A stretch of 64,000 bases of DNA, taken from NCBI GenBank assembly GCA_963839285.1, contig CAWIUN010000009.1, forward strand, positions 21,535-85,534, given 5' to 3'. The first letter of the stretch is position 1. Each line of letters starts with the position of its first letter. Shown in pieces: positions 1 through 8,915 of this stretch. The notes beneath the pieces are model-generated. The model was not told where the DNA came from and did no database searches. It was given only the letters and a program-made list of their open reading frames with translations. This DNA comes from DASSSQ01 sp963839285 (GTDB taxonomy: Bacteria > Actinomycetota > Thermoleophilia > Gaiellales > Gaiellaceae). A program made the translations under genes and the position numbers.

Positions 1-1481
1 CGAGACCGCCTCCGGGATCGTCATGAAGTAGCGCGTCATCTCCGGGTGCGTGACCGTGACCGGGCCTCCGCGCTCGATCTGCTTGCGGAAGATCGGGATC
101 ACCGAGCCGGAGGAGTTGAGCACGTTGCCGAAGCGCACCGCGACGAAGCGCGTCTCGACGTCCTCGCGCAGCCCGTACGCCTCGAGAATCCACTCGCAGA
201 CCGCCTTCGACTGGCCCATCATGTCTTCGGGTTCGCGGCCTTGTCGGTCGAGACGAGCACGAAGCGCTTCGCGCCGGACTCGACCGCGACCTCGGCGATC
301 GTCCGGGTGCCGAAGACGTTGTTGCGCACCGACTCGACCGGGTTCGCCTCGAGCAGCGGCACGTGCTTGTAGGCGGCGGCGTGGAAGACGACGGCCGGCG
401 CGTAGCGCTGGAAGACCTCGCGCATCTTCGCCCGGTCCTTGACGTCGCCGAGCACCGGCACCGCGGGCGAGAAGTCGCGCTCCTCGAGCAGCTCGCGCTC
501 GATCTCGAACAGGGCGGCCTCGGAGTGGTCGACGAGGATCAGGCGGCCGGCGCCGACGCGGGCGATCTGGCGGCAGAGCTCGGAGCCGATCGAGCCGCCG
601 GCGCCGGTCACGAGCACGGTCTCGCCCGCGAGGTAGGAGGCGATCGCGGCCAGGTCGACGTCGACCGGCTCCCGGCCGAGCACGTCCTCGACCTGCACCG
701 GGCGCAGCTGCCGGGCGAGGTCGACGTCGCCGGAGATCAGCTCCTGCAGGGCGGGCAGCGTCTTGACGGCGACGCCGTCGGCGCGGCAGGCCTCGACGAT
801 CCGCTGGCGGGTCGCGCCCGAGGCGGTGGGGATCGCGATCAGCACCTCGTCCGGCTTGTGCTCGCGCAGGAGCCGCCGCAGGTCGTCGACCTGGCCGAGG
901 ACGCGGACGCCGTGGATGCGCAGGTTCTTCTTGCGCGGGTCGTCGTCGACGATCCCGATCGGCGTCAGCGAGAGCCGCGGGTTCCGCTGCAGCTCGCGGA
1001 TGATCAGCTGGCCCGCGTCGCCGGCGCCGACGACGATCACCTCGCGGCCGCGGGCGACGAGCGAGCCGGGCCGCGGCCGCTCCATCAGCGAGCGGGCGAG
1101 CAGCCTCGTGCCGGCGACGAAGGCGAGCGTCAGCAGCAGGTCCATGACGGCGATCGAGCGCGGCAGCCGGACGTTGTTGACCGGCTCGGCCAGGTAGACG
1201 GTCACGTAGGCGACGAGCGAGGCGACGACGACGCCGCGCGCGGCGCCCCACATGTCGCGCGTCGAGACGTAGCGCCACCAGCGGTTGTAGAAGCCGAAGG
1301 CGACGAAGACGACCAGCTTGATCGCGAGGACGATCAGGATCGTCTTCGAGAGCAGCGTCCGGTAGTAGATCGGGACGCCCTGGTCGAAGCGGAGCTGGAA
1401 CGCGAGCCACCAGGCGGCGCTGACGAGGGCGGCGTCCGCCGCCAGCTGCCAGACGCGGTGCCGGTTGACCGGGAAGATCAT
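1..1481 (-). CDS. CapD-like nucleotide-sugar 4,6-dehydratase (partial, frameshifted)
   Basis: Membrane-anchored UDP-sugar 4,6-dehydratase of the CapD/PglF/WbpM type, which starts synthesis of modified sugars for capsule or glycan. The N-terminal ~120 residues hold about four membrane segments. A first Rossmann domain follows (VVGAGDAGQ, ~residue 150), then the catalytic SDR domain (TGAGGSIGSELCRQI, ~290). The frame stops at 219 just after STDKAANPKT, but the other frame continues directly as MMGQSKA, then VRFGNVLNSSGSV, up to base 1. One base is therefore missing near 219-223, and the 3' end lies outside the window. The ATG at 1481 sits 4 bp after the aminotransferase stop, so the two are co-transcribed. 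Known family; sugar substrate unknown. Confidence 0.9.
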
Positions 1482-1485
1482 CGTC

Positions 1486-2562
1486 CTAGACGGACACGGT
1501 CGCCGCGGAGCGGACGACCGAAACCACGCGGCTCTGCTGCTCGGCCGAGATCCCGGCCCAGAGCGGCAGGCAGAGATTCTCGCGCGCAGCCTTCTCCGTC
1601 TCGGGGAAGTCCCCTTCCGCGTAGCCGAGGTAGGAGAGCGCCGGCTGGAGGTGCAGCGGCGGCTGGTAGTAGGACGCGTGGCCGATGCCCGCCTCGGTCA
1701 GCGCCTCGGAGAGGCGGTCGCGCTCCGGCGAGCGGACGCAGTACATGTGGTAGACGTGGCCCGGCTCGTCGGCGGGGAGCTCGCAGACCTCGCCGAGCCC
1801 GAGCTCGCCGTAGCGGGCGGCCGCGTCGCGGCGCTGCCGGTTCCAGCCGTCGAGGTGCGGCAGGAAGATCCGCAGGAAGGCGGCCTGGAGCGCGTCGAGG
1901 CGGGAGTTGTAGCCGACGTAGTCGAACGTCTTCTTCGCCTTCGAGCCGTGGAAGCGGAGCATCCGGATCCGCTCGCCGAGCTCGTCGTCGTTGACGGCGA
2001 CGAGGCCGCCGTCGCCGACGCAGAAGAGGTTCTTGGTCGGGAAGAAGCTGAAGGTCGCGACCGGCGCGGTGCAGATGCCGCCGGCGCCGAAGGCCTGGGC
2101 CGCGTCCTCGATCACCGGCAGGCCGAGCTCCTCGAACTCGGCGACCGGCGCCGGGCGGCCGAACAGGTGCACCGGCATGATCGCCTTCGTCCGCGGCGTG
2201 ACGCGGTCGGCGACGTCGGCCGGGTCGAGGTTGAGCGTCGCCGGGTCGATCTCGGCGAAGACGGGCGTCGCGCCGCGCCGGGCGATCGCCTCGGCCGTCG
2301 CGTAGAACGTGAACGAGGGGCAGATCACCTCGTCGCCGGGGCCGACCCCGAGCGCGTCGAGCGCGAGCACGAGCGCGTCGGTGCCGTTGGCGACGCCGAT
2401 CGCGCCGCGGGTGCCGAGGTACTCGGCGGCCTCGCGCTCGAACCCCTCGACCTCGGGCCCGAAGATGAACCGGCCCGACTCGAGCGTCGCCCGGAAGGCC
2501 TGCTCGAGCTGCGGGACGAGCGGCGCGTACTGCGCCTTGACGTCAACGTGCGGAATCTGCAC
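1486..2562 (-). CDS. DegT/DnrJ/EryC1/StrS-family sugar aminotransferase
   Basis: PLP-dependent aminotransferase that aminates a keto sugar nucleotide (WbpE/WlbC-like), here 358 residues, full family length. Visible motifs are VANGTDALVLAL (PLP phosphate region, ~57-68), IEDAAQAFGA (Asp153, pairs with the PLP ring nitrogen) and SFFPTKNLF, with Lys177 the expected Schiff-base lysine; YVGYNSRLDALQAAFL is the family's substrate-side motif. The ATG at 2562 lies inside the 3' end of the DedA gene (20 bp overlap), and the CapD-like gene follows 4 bp downstream. The pair fits synthesis of an amino sugar for surface glycan. The exact substrate cannot be read from sequence. Confidence 0.9.
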   Translation of the reverse strand: MQIPHVDVKAQYAPLVPQLEQAFRATLESGRFIFGPEVEGFEREAAEYLGTRGAIGVANGTDALVLALDALGVGPGDEVICPSFTFYATAEAIARRGATPVFAEIDPATLNLDPADVADRVTPRTKAIMPVHLFGRPAPVAEFEELGLPVIEDAAQAFGAGGICTAPVATFSFFPTKNLFCVGDGGLVAVNDDELGERIRMLRFHGSKAKKTFDYVGYNSRLDALQAAFLRIFLPHLDGWNRQRRDAAARYGELGLGEVCELPADEPGHVYHMYCVRSPERDRLSEALTEAGIGHASYYQPPLHLQPALSYLGYAEGDFPETEKAARENLCLPLWAGISAEQQSRVVSVVRSAATVSV

Positions 2563-3220
2563 GACGCCTGAGTGTAGACGACCGCCGCCGGCGCAGGACT
2601 ACGTAGAACGCCACAGCCACGACCGCCGCGGCGACCAGGTAGTCGGCGAACCGGAAGCCGTGGTGGAAGCGCTCGTAGCCGGTGCCGAGGCCGTAGCCGG
2701 CGCCGGCGAGCGCGAACGCCCAGACCGCGGAGCCGAGCAGCGTCAGGACGCTGTAGCGGCCGAGCGGCACCCGGAAGACGCCCGCCGGGATCGAGACGAA
2801 GGAGCGGACGACCGGGGTGACGCGGCCGAGGAGCACGGCCCAGTCGTCCCAGCGGTCGAACCAGGCCTCGGCGCGGTCGAGCCTCTGCTCGTCGAGGTGC
2901 AGCCAGCGGCCGTGGCGGGCGAGCAGCGGCCTGCCGCCGTAGAGGCCGATCGCCCAGCCGAGCCAGGAGCCGACCAGGTAGCCGAGCGTGCCGGCCAGCG
3001 CGATCGCGACGTAGGCGTCGATGCCGCTGCCGAGGTCGACGCCGGCGACATGGACGCTGTGCGAGGCGAAGGCGCCCGCCGCGAGCGCGCCCCCGTAGAC
3101 CATCACGAGCTCGCTGAAGGCGGGCAGCACCGCGTCGACCAGCATCAGGCAGAAGACGGCGTAGAGGCCGTAGTCGCCGACGAACGAGGTCAGCGAGCCC
3201 GAGATCGACGCCGGGACCAC
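2543..3220 (-). CDS. DedA/SNARE-associated family membrane protein
   Basis: Integral membrane protein of 225 residues in the DedA (VTT domain) family, linked in other bacteria to lipid flipping and membrane homeostasis. Typical features are the early acidic patch with FSELVMVYGGALAAG (~36-50), an amphipathic re-entrant region, the family signature GRVTPVVRSFVSIPAGVFR (~132-150), and a C-terminal helix followed by a basic tail. The GTG start at 3220 follows a 127 bp gap shared with the divergent gene at 3348, in which I see no clear promoter. The 3' end overlaps the aminotransferase start by 20 bp. Function beyond the family is inferred. Confidence 0.88.
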   Translation of the reverse strand: MVPASISGSLTSFVGDYGLYAVFCLMLVDAVLPAFSELVMVYGGALAAGAFASHSVHVAGVDLGSGIDAYVAIALAGTLGYLVGSWLGWAIGLYGGRPLLARHGRWLHLDEQRLDRAEAWFDRWDDWAVLLGRVTPVVRSFVSIPAGVFRVPLGRYSVLTLLGSAVWAFALAGAGYGLGTGYERFHHGFRFADYLVAAAVVAVAFYVVLRRRRSSTLRRRADSAR

Positions 3221-3347
3221 CGGCGGATTCTACTTCAGCCGGCTGCGGCGGAAGACGCTCTGCTGCCGACAGCCGGACGGCTCCCGCCTGCCACCCGCCG
3301 AACCGCCGAACGACCGCAACCGCCCTCCCCGCCCACGCGCTCGTCCG

Positions 3348-3869
3348 GTGAGGCGGCTCGTCGCGGCGGCGCTCGCGCTCGGCGCCTACGAGGGACTCGT
3401 CCGCGGCGCCGTCACGCTCGACCTCGGGATCGGCCGCCGCGTGCAGCCGCTCGGCCCGCGCACCTGGCTGCTGCCGGCGCCCCGCGAGCGCGTCTTCGAG
3501 CTCGTGGCCGCGGCCTACGCCGAGCGGCGGCCGCGGGCGCTGCAGGCGAAGGTCGAGATCTGGGAGCGCGGCGAGGACATGGTGCTCGCCGCCCACAGGA
3601 CGCGCGTCGGCCGCCGCACGGTCGTCACGGTCGAGACCGTCCGGCTCGAGCCGCCGGCGCTGATCGCGTTCCGGCTCGTGCGCGGCCCGGTGCCGCACGT
3701 CGCCGAGACGTTCGAGCTCGAGGAGGCGGACGGCGGCGCGACCCTGACCTGGCGCGGGGAGCTCGGCACCGACCTCGGGCCGGTCGGCGCCTTCTGGGGA
3801 CGGCGCGTCGCCGCCGCCTGGGAGGCCGCCGTCGCCGCGTCGATCGCCGAGGTGCGGCACCATCTCTAG
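3348..3869 (+). CDS. SRPBCC-family (START/polyketide cyclase-like) protein
   Basis: A 173-residue protein with a hydrophobic N-terminus (MRRLVAAALALGAYEGLV) and the pattern of an SRPBCC lipid/hydrophobic-ligand-binding fold: LPAPRERVFELVAAAYAE, then alternating beta strands (VVTVETVRLEPPALIAFRLV) and the late strand GGATLTWRGELGTD, with a long C-terminal helix. The start is GTG at 3348. It lies 35 bp upstream of the radical SAM gene in the same direction, so co-transcription is possible. No catalytic residue can be assigned. Binding of a quinone-pathway intermediate would be speculation from position only. Confidence 0.65.
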   Translation: MRRLVAAALALGAYEGLVRGAVTLDLGIGRRVQPLGPRTWLLPAPRERVFELVAAAYAERRPRALQAKVEIWERGEDMVLAAHRTRVGRRTVVTVETVRLEPPALIAFRLVRGPVPHVAETFELEEADGGATLTWRGELGTDLGPVGAFWGRRVAAAWEAAVAASIAEVRHHL

Positions 3870-3904
3870 CGCAGCCGCCCCCGGCCGCGAGATACGTTGA
3901 CGGG

Positions 3905-5227
3905 GTGAGCGCCGCCGCCGAGACCCGCACGCAGCTCGTCGAAGGGCTGATGGAGCGCTTCCCGCACGTGCCGCGGGAGGCGGTGCTGAAGGAGGACCTG
4001 CTCCGCACCGGCATCGACTTCGACGTCTCGGCCCTGACCGACAACCTCGACGGCGAGGTGAAGCCGAAGTCGTACTTCATCTTCTCGTTCGACCAGAAGC
4101 CGCTCGCGCAGCTCGGCGAGGCGGCGCTGCGGCGGCCGCCGGAGGAGGTGGCGCTGAGCGGCGGCCCCTGGGAGCTGCGGCGCACGATCGTCTCCGTCCG
4201 CGTCAACCCCGGCTCGCCCTACCGCGCCCGGCTCGGCGAGGACGGCGGCCTGCGGCTCGAGCTCGACGGCCGCCCGGTCGCGGACGTCGCCCTGCCGCCG
4301 ATGCCCGAGTACTACCGCCACACGCTCGCGAACGGGAAGACCGTGATGGAGACGGCGCCGACGATCCAGTGGGGCTACCTCGTCTACCTGACCGTGCTGC
4401 GCCTCTGCCAGTACTTCGGCGCGCACGAGGAGTGCAAGTTCTGCGACATCAACCACAACTGGCGCCAGCACAAGCGGGCGGGCCGGCCCTACACCGGGGT
4501 GAAGCCGGTCGAGGACGTCGTCGAGGCGCTCGCGCTGATCGACCGCTACGACGACGGCGCCTCGAAGGCGTACACGCTGACCGGCGGCTCGGTCACGAGC
4601 ACCGTCGACGGCCTCGCCGAGGCCGACTTCTACGGCCGCTACGCCCGGGCGATCGAGGAGCGCTTCCCCGGCCGCTGGATCGGCAAGGTCGTGGCGCAGG
4701 CGCTGCCGAAGGCCGACGTCCAGCGCTTCGCCGACTACGGCGTCAAGATCTACCACCCGAACTACGAGGTCTGGGACAAGCGGCTGTTCGAGATCATCTC
4801 CCCCGGCAAGGAGCGCTACGTCGGCCGCGAGGAGTGGCACCGGCGGATCTTCGACGCGGCCGAGGTGTTCGGGCCGCGCTACGTGATCCCGAACTTCGTC
4901 GCCGGGGTCGAGCTGGCCAGGCCGTTCGGCTTCGCGACCGTCGACGAGGCGATCGCGTCGACGACGGAGGGGCTCGAGTACTTCATGAGCCGCGGGATCA
5001 CGCCCCGCTTCACGACCTGGTGCCCGGAGCCCGCGACCCCGCTCGGGCGCGACAACCCGGAGGGCGCGCCGCTCGAGTACCACATCCGCCTGCTCGAGGC
5101 CTACCGCGCGACGCTCGAGCGCAACGGGCTCGAGCCGCCGCCCGGCTACGGCCCGGCCGGCCCCGGCAACGCGGTCTTCTCGGTCAGCTCGTTCATGGAC
5201 TCGCTCGAGGCGCCGGTGACCGCATGA
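3905..5227 (+). CDS. Radical SAM protein of unassigned function, coupled to mqnC
   Basis: A 440-residue protein starting at GTG 3905. After ~150 residues without a recognised domain comes a cysteine set C168-x8-C177-x2-C180 (LCQYFGAHEECKFCDINHN). This resembles a radical SAM [4Fe-4S] site but with longer first spacing than CxxxCxxC. It is followed by a GG-type SAM-binding stretch (YTLTGGSVTS, ~225) and TIM-barrel-like repeats. The stop overlaps the mqnC start by 4 bp (ATGA), so the two are translationally coupled. It is not MqnE, whose motif and length differ. A role linked to the futalosine pathway or modification of a quinone intermediate is inferred from position only. Confidence 0.75.
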   Translation: MSAAAETRTQLVEGLMERFPHVPREAVLKEDLLRTGIDFDVSALTDNLDGEVKPKSYFIFSFDQKPLAQLGEAALRRPPEEVALSGGPWELRRTIVSVRVNPGSPYRARLGEDGGLRLELDGRPVADVALPPMPEYYRHTLANGKTVMETAPTIQWGYLVYLTVLRLCQYFGAHEECKFCDINHNWRQHKRAGRPYTGVKPVEDVVEALALIDRYDDGASKAYTLTGGSVTSTVDGLAEADFYGRYARAIEERFPGRWIGKVVAQALPKADVQRFADYGVKIYHPNYEVWDKRLFEIISPGKERYVGREEWHRRIFDAAEVFGPRYVIPNFVAGVELARPFGFATVDEAIASTTEGLEYFMSRGITPRFTTWCPEPATPLGRDNPEGAPLEYHIRLLEAYRATLERNGLEPPPGYGPAGPGNAVFSVSSFMDSLEAPVTA

Positions 5228-6267
5228 CGCGGATCTCGGTCGACGAGGCGCGGGCGCTCTGGCACGAGGCCTCCGACGAGGAGCTGCGCCGGCTCGCGCA
5301 GGAGGCGCGCGGGCGCTTCCACGAGCCCGACCGCGCGACCTACATGGTCATGCGGATCATCAACTACACGAACGTCTGCGTCGCCCAGTGCGACTACTGC
5401 GCCTTCTACGTGCTCCCGAACCGGCCCGGCGGCTACGTGCTCTCGCGCGACGAGGTCTTCGCCAAGATCGACGAGCTGCTCGAGCTCGGCGGCGACCTCG
5501 TCGGCTTCAACGGCGGCTTCAACCCGCGGCTGCCGCTCGACTACTACGCCGACCTCTTCCGCGCCGTGCGCGAGCGCTACGGCGACCGGGTCGAGTTCTA
5601 CGCGCTCACGATCGCCGAGTTCCTCTACCTCGCCGACCGCGCCGGCCTCTCGCACGCCGAGGCGGCGGCGCGCCTGCGCGAGGCGGGCGTCCACTGGGTC
5701 ACCGGCGGCGGCTCCGAGATCCTGACCGAGGACTTCCGGGCGCGGCACGCCAAGTTCAAGTACACGGTCGCCGACTACTTCGAGGCGCAGCGGGCGATCG
5801 TCGACGCAGGCATGCGGACGACCGCGACGATGGTGATCGGCTTCGACGAGACGCTCGACGAGCGGCTCGAGCACCTGCAGCGGACGCGCGACTTCCAGGA
5901 CGGCTGCCTCCGCGACGGCCACGACGGCCTCTTCTCGTTCCTCTGCTGGACGTACAAGCCGTACGGCACCGACCTCGGCGGCGACGAGATCTCGCCGCAG
6001 GAGTACCGGCGCTGGATGGCGCTCTCGCGGATCTTCCTCGACAACGTCAGGCACTTCCGCACCTCGGTGCTGACCCAGAACGAGGAGGCGTTCCGCGCGC
6101 TCGACTACGGCGCCGACGACTTCGACCTGCCGATCGAGGACGAGGTGACGCAGAAGGCGGGCGCGACGATCGAGCTCGACCTCGAGGGCCTGCTGGCGGT
6201 GCCGCGGAGGCTCGGCTACCGGGTCGAGTACCGCCGCGCCGAGCGGCCCGCGGCGTTCGCGGCCTAG
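5224..6267 (+). CDS. mqnC: Cyclic dehypoxanthinyl futalosine synthase MqnC
   Basis: Radical SAM enzyme of the futalosine menaquinone pathway; it cyclises dehypoxanthine futalosine. It has 347 residues, the usual size. The cluster motif is C52-x3-C56-x2-C59 (NVCVAQCDYCAFY). GGDLVGFNGGFNPRLPLDYY, WVTGGGSEILTEDFR and TTATMVIGFDETLDER match the family's conserved blocks (TATMMxG is typical). The common QGG signature is replaced by NGG here. ATG 5224 overlaps the preceding radical SAM stop by 4 bp. mqnA lies nearby on the other strand, supporting the pathway. mqnB, mqnD, mqnE and the prenyltransferase are not in the window. Confidence 0.9.
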   Translation: MTRISVDEARALWHEASDEELRRLAQEARGRFHEPDRATYMVMRIINYTNVCVAQCDYCAFYVLPNRPGGYVLSRDEVFAKIDELLELGGDLVGFNGGFNPRLPLDYYADLFRAVRERYGDRVEFYALTIAEFLYLADRAGLSHAEAAARLREAGVHWVTGGGSEILTEDFRARHAKFKYTVADYFEAQRAIVDAGMRTTATMVIGFDETLDERLEHLQRTRDFQDGCLRDGHDGLFSFLCWTYKPYGTDLGGDEISPQEYRRWMALSRIFLDNVRHFRTSVLTQNEEAFRALDYGADDFDLPIEDEVTQKAGATIELDLEGLLAVPRRLGYRVEYRRAERPAAFAA

Positions 6268-6311
6268 CGTCCGGGCTGCGCGAGATCGCCGAGCGACTCT
6301 AGACTCGGCGC

Positions 6312-7216
6312 GTGGCCGTCCGGTGGATCAAGCCGAACATCCGCTCCGACCGCTTCGACGAGAGCCGGGCCTTCTACACCGGGGTGATCGGCCTCGAGGA
6401 GGGCAGGCGGCCTCGACTGGATCCTCTTCTTCGGCGGCAGGCGGCGAGAGGTGCAGCTGAGCGTGATGACGCTCGACGTCGCGGCCGGGCATCCACCCGG
6501 ACGTCTCGATCGAGGTCGACGACGTCGACGCCGTCCACGAGCGGGCGGTCGCAGCGGGCGCCGAGATCGTCCACCCGCTGACCGACGAGGCCTGGGGGCT
6601 GCGGCGGTTCTTCGTGCGCGACCCGAACGGGGCGGTCGTCAACGTCACGCAGCACCCGCCGGCCGGGGAGCCTCCCCCGGTGCCCGAGGCGCCGCTCGAG
6701 CGGACCGAGCAGGGGCTCGTGCCGGCGGGCGAAGGCTGGTTCGTGCTCAACGCCCGCGACGCGCGCTGGCGCGCCGGCGGCCGTCCCGCGATCTGCGCCT
6801 TCGAGGGCGAGCCGAGGTTCGAGCAGCTCGGCCTCAACCTGAACGTGCTCGCGCCGGGCGAGCCGATGTCGATGTACCACTGGGAGGCCGACCAGGAGGA
6901 CTTCCTCGTCCTCGAAGGCGAGGCGCTGCTGCTCGTCGAAGGCGAGGAGCGGCCGCTCCGCCGCTGGGATCTCGTCCACTGCCCGGCCGGGGCGCGGCAC
7001 ACGATCGTCGGCGCCGGCGCGGGGCCCTGCCTCGTGCTCGCGCTCGGCGCGCGCGACCGCTCGGAAGGGCCGGACTGGGGCGGCTACCCGGTCGACGAGG
7101 CGGCCGTGCGGCACGGCGCGGGTGTCGAGCGCGCGACGACCGACCCGCGCGAGGCCTATGCCCGCTTCGCGCAGCGCGCGCCGACCGGCTACCGGGACGG
7201 CTGGCTGCCGGACTGA
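6312..7216 (+). CDS. VOC (glyoxalase-like) domain plus cupin domain, frameshifted
   Basis: From GTG 6312 the frame reads a VOC/glyoxalase-like start (WIKPNIRSDRFDESRAFYTGVIGLEEG). Two shifts, near 6403 and 6490, are needed to continue as GLDWILFFGG, HPDVSIEVDDVDAVHERA and the VOC ending FFVRDPNGAVVNVTQH. The same frame then runs through a Pro-rich linker into a cupin (EPMSMYHWEADQEDFLVLEGEALLLVEGEERPLRRWDLVHCPAGARHTIV, in short blocks), ending at 7216. No stop codon exists in any frame across the junction. It may be a two-domain fusion; alternatively the cupin is separate, with GTG 6680 preceded by GGGGAG. Substrates are unknown. Confidence 0.7.
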
Positions 7217-7218
7217 AG

Positions 7219-7984
7219 CTACGCCGCGGCGCCGGCGGGCGCGACGAAGCGGAGCTCGGGCACCTCGTCGAGCTCGCCGACCTGCTGCGCCAGCTCGAGG
7301 AAGGTGTAGAGGCCGGCGCGCTCGCGGGGGCCGAAGCGGTAGCGGAGCTTCTCGAAGTAGCGCGCGACGAAGCCGGCCGGGTAGCCGTAGCGCTCGGAGG
7401 CCTCGAAGGCGAGCTGCTCCGGCTCGCTCCGCGCCAGCTGCACCGAGGCGACGAGCGCCTCCTCGAGCGCGCCGATCCCGTCCGGGGCCGGCTCGCGGAC
7501 GGCCCAGACGGCGAAGACCATCGGCAGGCCGGTCCGCTCGAGCCAGAGGCGGCCGAGGTCGTAGTGCGGCGTCGGGTCCTCGAACGAGGAGCGCAGGGCC
7601 GCGTCGCCGATCAAGCAGCTTCGCCTCCGCCTCCTCGCCGAGCGGCACGTGCTCGGCGTCGGGGAAGAGCACCTTCGTCAGCACGACCGAGGTCGCCGAC
7701 TCGGGCGTGACCGCGACGACGCGCACGCGCTCGGGCGGGGTCTTCGTCACGAGCTGGATCGACTCGACCGCGCCCTCGGAGGAGACGCAGAGACCCGGCA
7801 GCACGCGCAGCCGGTCGGCGTGGCGCGCGTAGGCGATCGAGGAGATCGGGGCGACGTCGATCTCGCCGGCGACGAGCTGCCGGTTCAGGGTCGTCGGCAC
7901 GCCCTGCACCTCCTCGTACTCGGCGCCGACCCGGTAGAAGACCGGCGCCATGTTCAGGTAGGAGATGCGGCCCAGCCTGATCAC
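7219..7984 (-). CDS. mqnA: Chorismate dehydratase MqnA (frameshifted)
   Basis: First enzyme of the futalosine menaquinone route, converting chorismate to 3-enolpyruvylbenzoate; periplasmic-binding-protein fold. The start MIRLGRISYLNMAPVFYRV is the classic MqnA N-terminus, with APISSIAYARH and VAVTPESATSVVLTKVL following. The frame breaks near 7615 after LGEEAEAKLLD and resumes as IGDAALRSSF, PTPHYDLGRLWLERTGLPMVFAVWAV to the stop at 7219. Joined length is about 254 residues, somewhat under the usual ~280. It lies 13 bp after the polyprenyl synthase stop and closes the menG-hepT-like-mqnA operon. Confident apart from the indel. Confidence 0.9.
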
Positions 7985-7997
7985 GGCTCGGCTCCGG

Positions 7998-8915
7998 TCA
8001 CGAGACCCGGTCGACGACGGCGTAGGTCAGGGCCTCGAGCTCCTCGCGGTGGAGGGCGCCGTCAAGGAGGCCTCGCGCCTCGCGGGCGTACTCGAGCGCG
8101 ACGGCGCGCGAGCGCTCGATCGCGCCCGAGGCGGCGACGCGGATCAGGGCGCCGTCGATCGGCCCGCCGGCCAGCGCCTGCGCCACCACCTCGTCCTCGC
8201 GCGCCGCGAGCAGGAGCGGCAGCGTCGGCGTGCCCTCGCGCAGGTCGGTGCCGGCGATCTTGCCGGTCTCGACCGTCTGGCCCGCGCAGTCGAGGATGTC
8301 GTCGGCGATCTGGAAGGCGATCCCGAGCGCGAGCCCGAAGCGGCCGAGGTCGAGGTCGAAGCCGCCGCCGAGCAGGCACGCGGCCTCGAACAGCTTCCCC
8401 GTCTTGAGGGCGCAGCGCTCGAGGTAGCTCTCGACCGTCGTCGCCGCGTCGTGGGTCTGGCGCCGCTGCAGCGCCTCGCCGCGGGCGAGGCAGAGCGCCG
8501 CGTCGGCGAGGACGGCGACCGCACGCGGGTCGCCGGCGGCGGTCAGCTCCGAGAAGGCGCGCGCGAACAGGTAGTCGCCGGCCGCGCGCGCCGCGTCGGC
8601 GCCGAACACGGACCAGGCGGAGGCGCGGCCGCGCCGCACCTCGGCGCCGTCGATCAGGTCGTCGTGGACGAGCGTCGCCATGTGGACGAGCTCGACGGCG
8701 ACGCCGGCCGCGACCGGGGCGGCGGAGCGCTCGGGCGAGGCGAGGAAGACGAGCAGCGGCCGCAGCCGCTTGCCGCCGGCGGCGAGGGCCTGCTCGCCGA
8801 CCGAGGCGACGAGCCCGGGATGGCTCGCGACCGTCCCCTGCAGCCGCTCCTCCAGCTCCTCGAGGTAGGAGTCGAGCCCGGGCGCCTCGCGGATCGCGGC
8901 CAGCGTCGGGATCAC
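7998..8915 (-). CDS. All-trans polyprenyl diphosphate synthase
   Basis: Class I trans-prenyltransferase of 305 residues making the long isoprenoid tail of menaquinone. It shows GGKRLRPLLV (~48-57), the first Asp-rich motif DDLID (85-89, in LVHDDLIDG), RRQTHD and the second Asp-rich motif DDILD (205-209, in FQIADDILDCAG). No aromatic block just before the first motif is seen, which fits a medium or long product (C35-C45); exact length cannot be read. The start at ATG 8915 overlaps the menG stop by 4 bp, and mqnA follows after 13 bp. The operon context fixes its job in menaquinone synthesis. Confidence 0.92.
   Translation of the reverse strand: MIPTLAAIREAPGLDSYLEELEERLQGTVASHPGLVASVGEQALAAGGKRLRPLLVFLASPERSAAPVAAGVAVELVHMATLVHDDLIDGAEVRRGRASAWSVFGADAARAAGDYLFARAFSELTAAGDPRAVAVLADAALCLARGEALQRRQTHDAATTVESYLERCALKTGKLFEAACLLGGGFDLDLGRFGLALGIAFQIADDILDCAGQTVETGKIAGTDLREGTPTLPLLLAAREDEVVAQALAGGPIDGALIRVAASGAIERSRAVALEYAREARGLLDGALHREELEALTYAVVDRVS

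Noticed and set aside
3905..5227. Aminofutalosine synthase MqnE
   Set aside because: Cluster spacing Cx8CxxC and the conserved blocks differ from MqnE, which has CxxxCxxC near the N-terminus.
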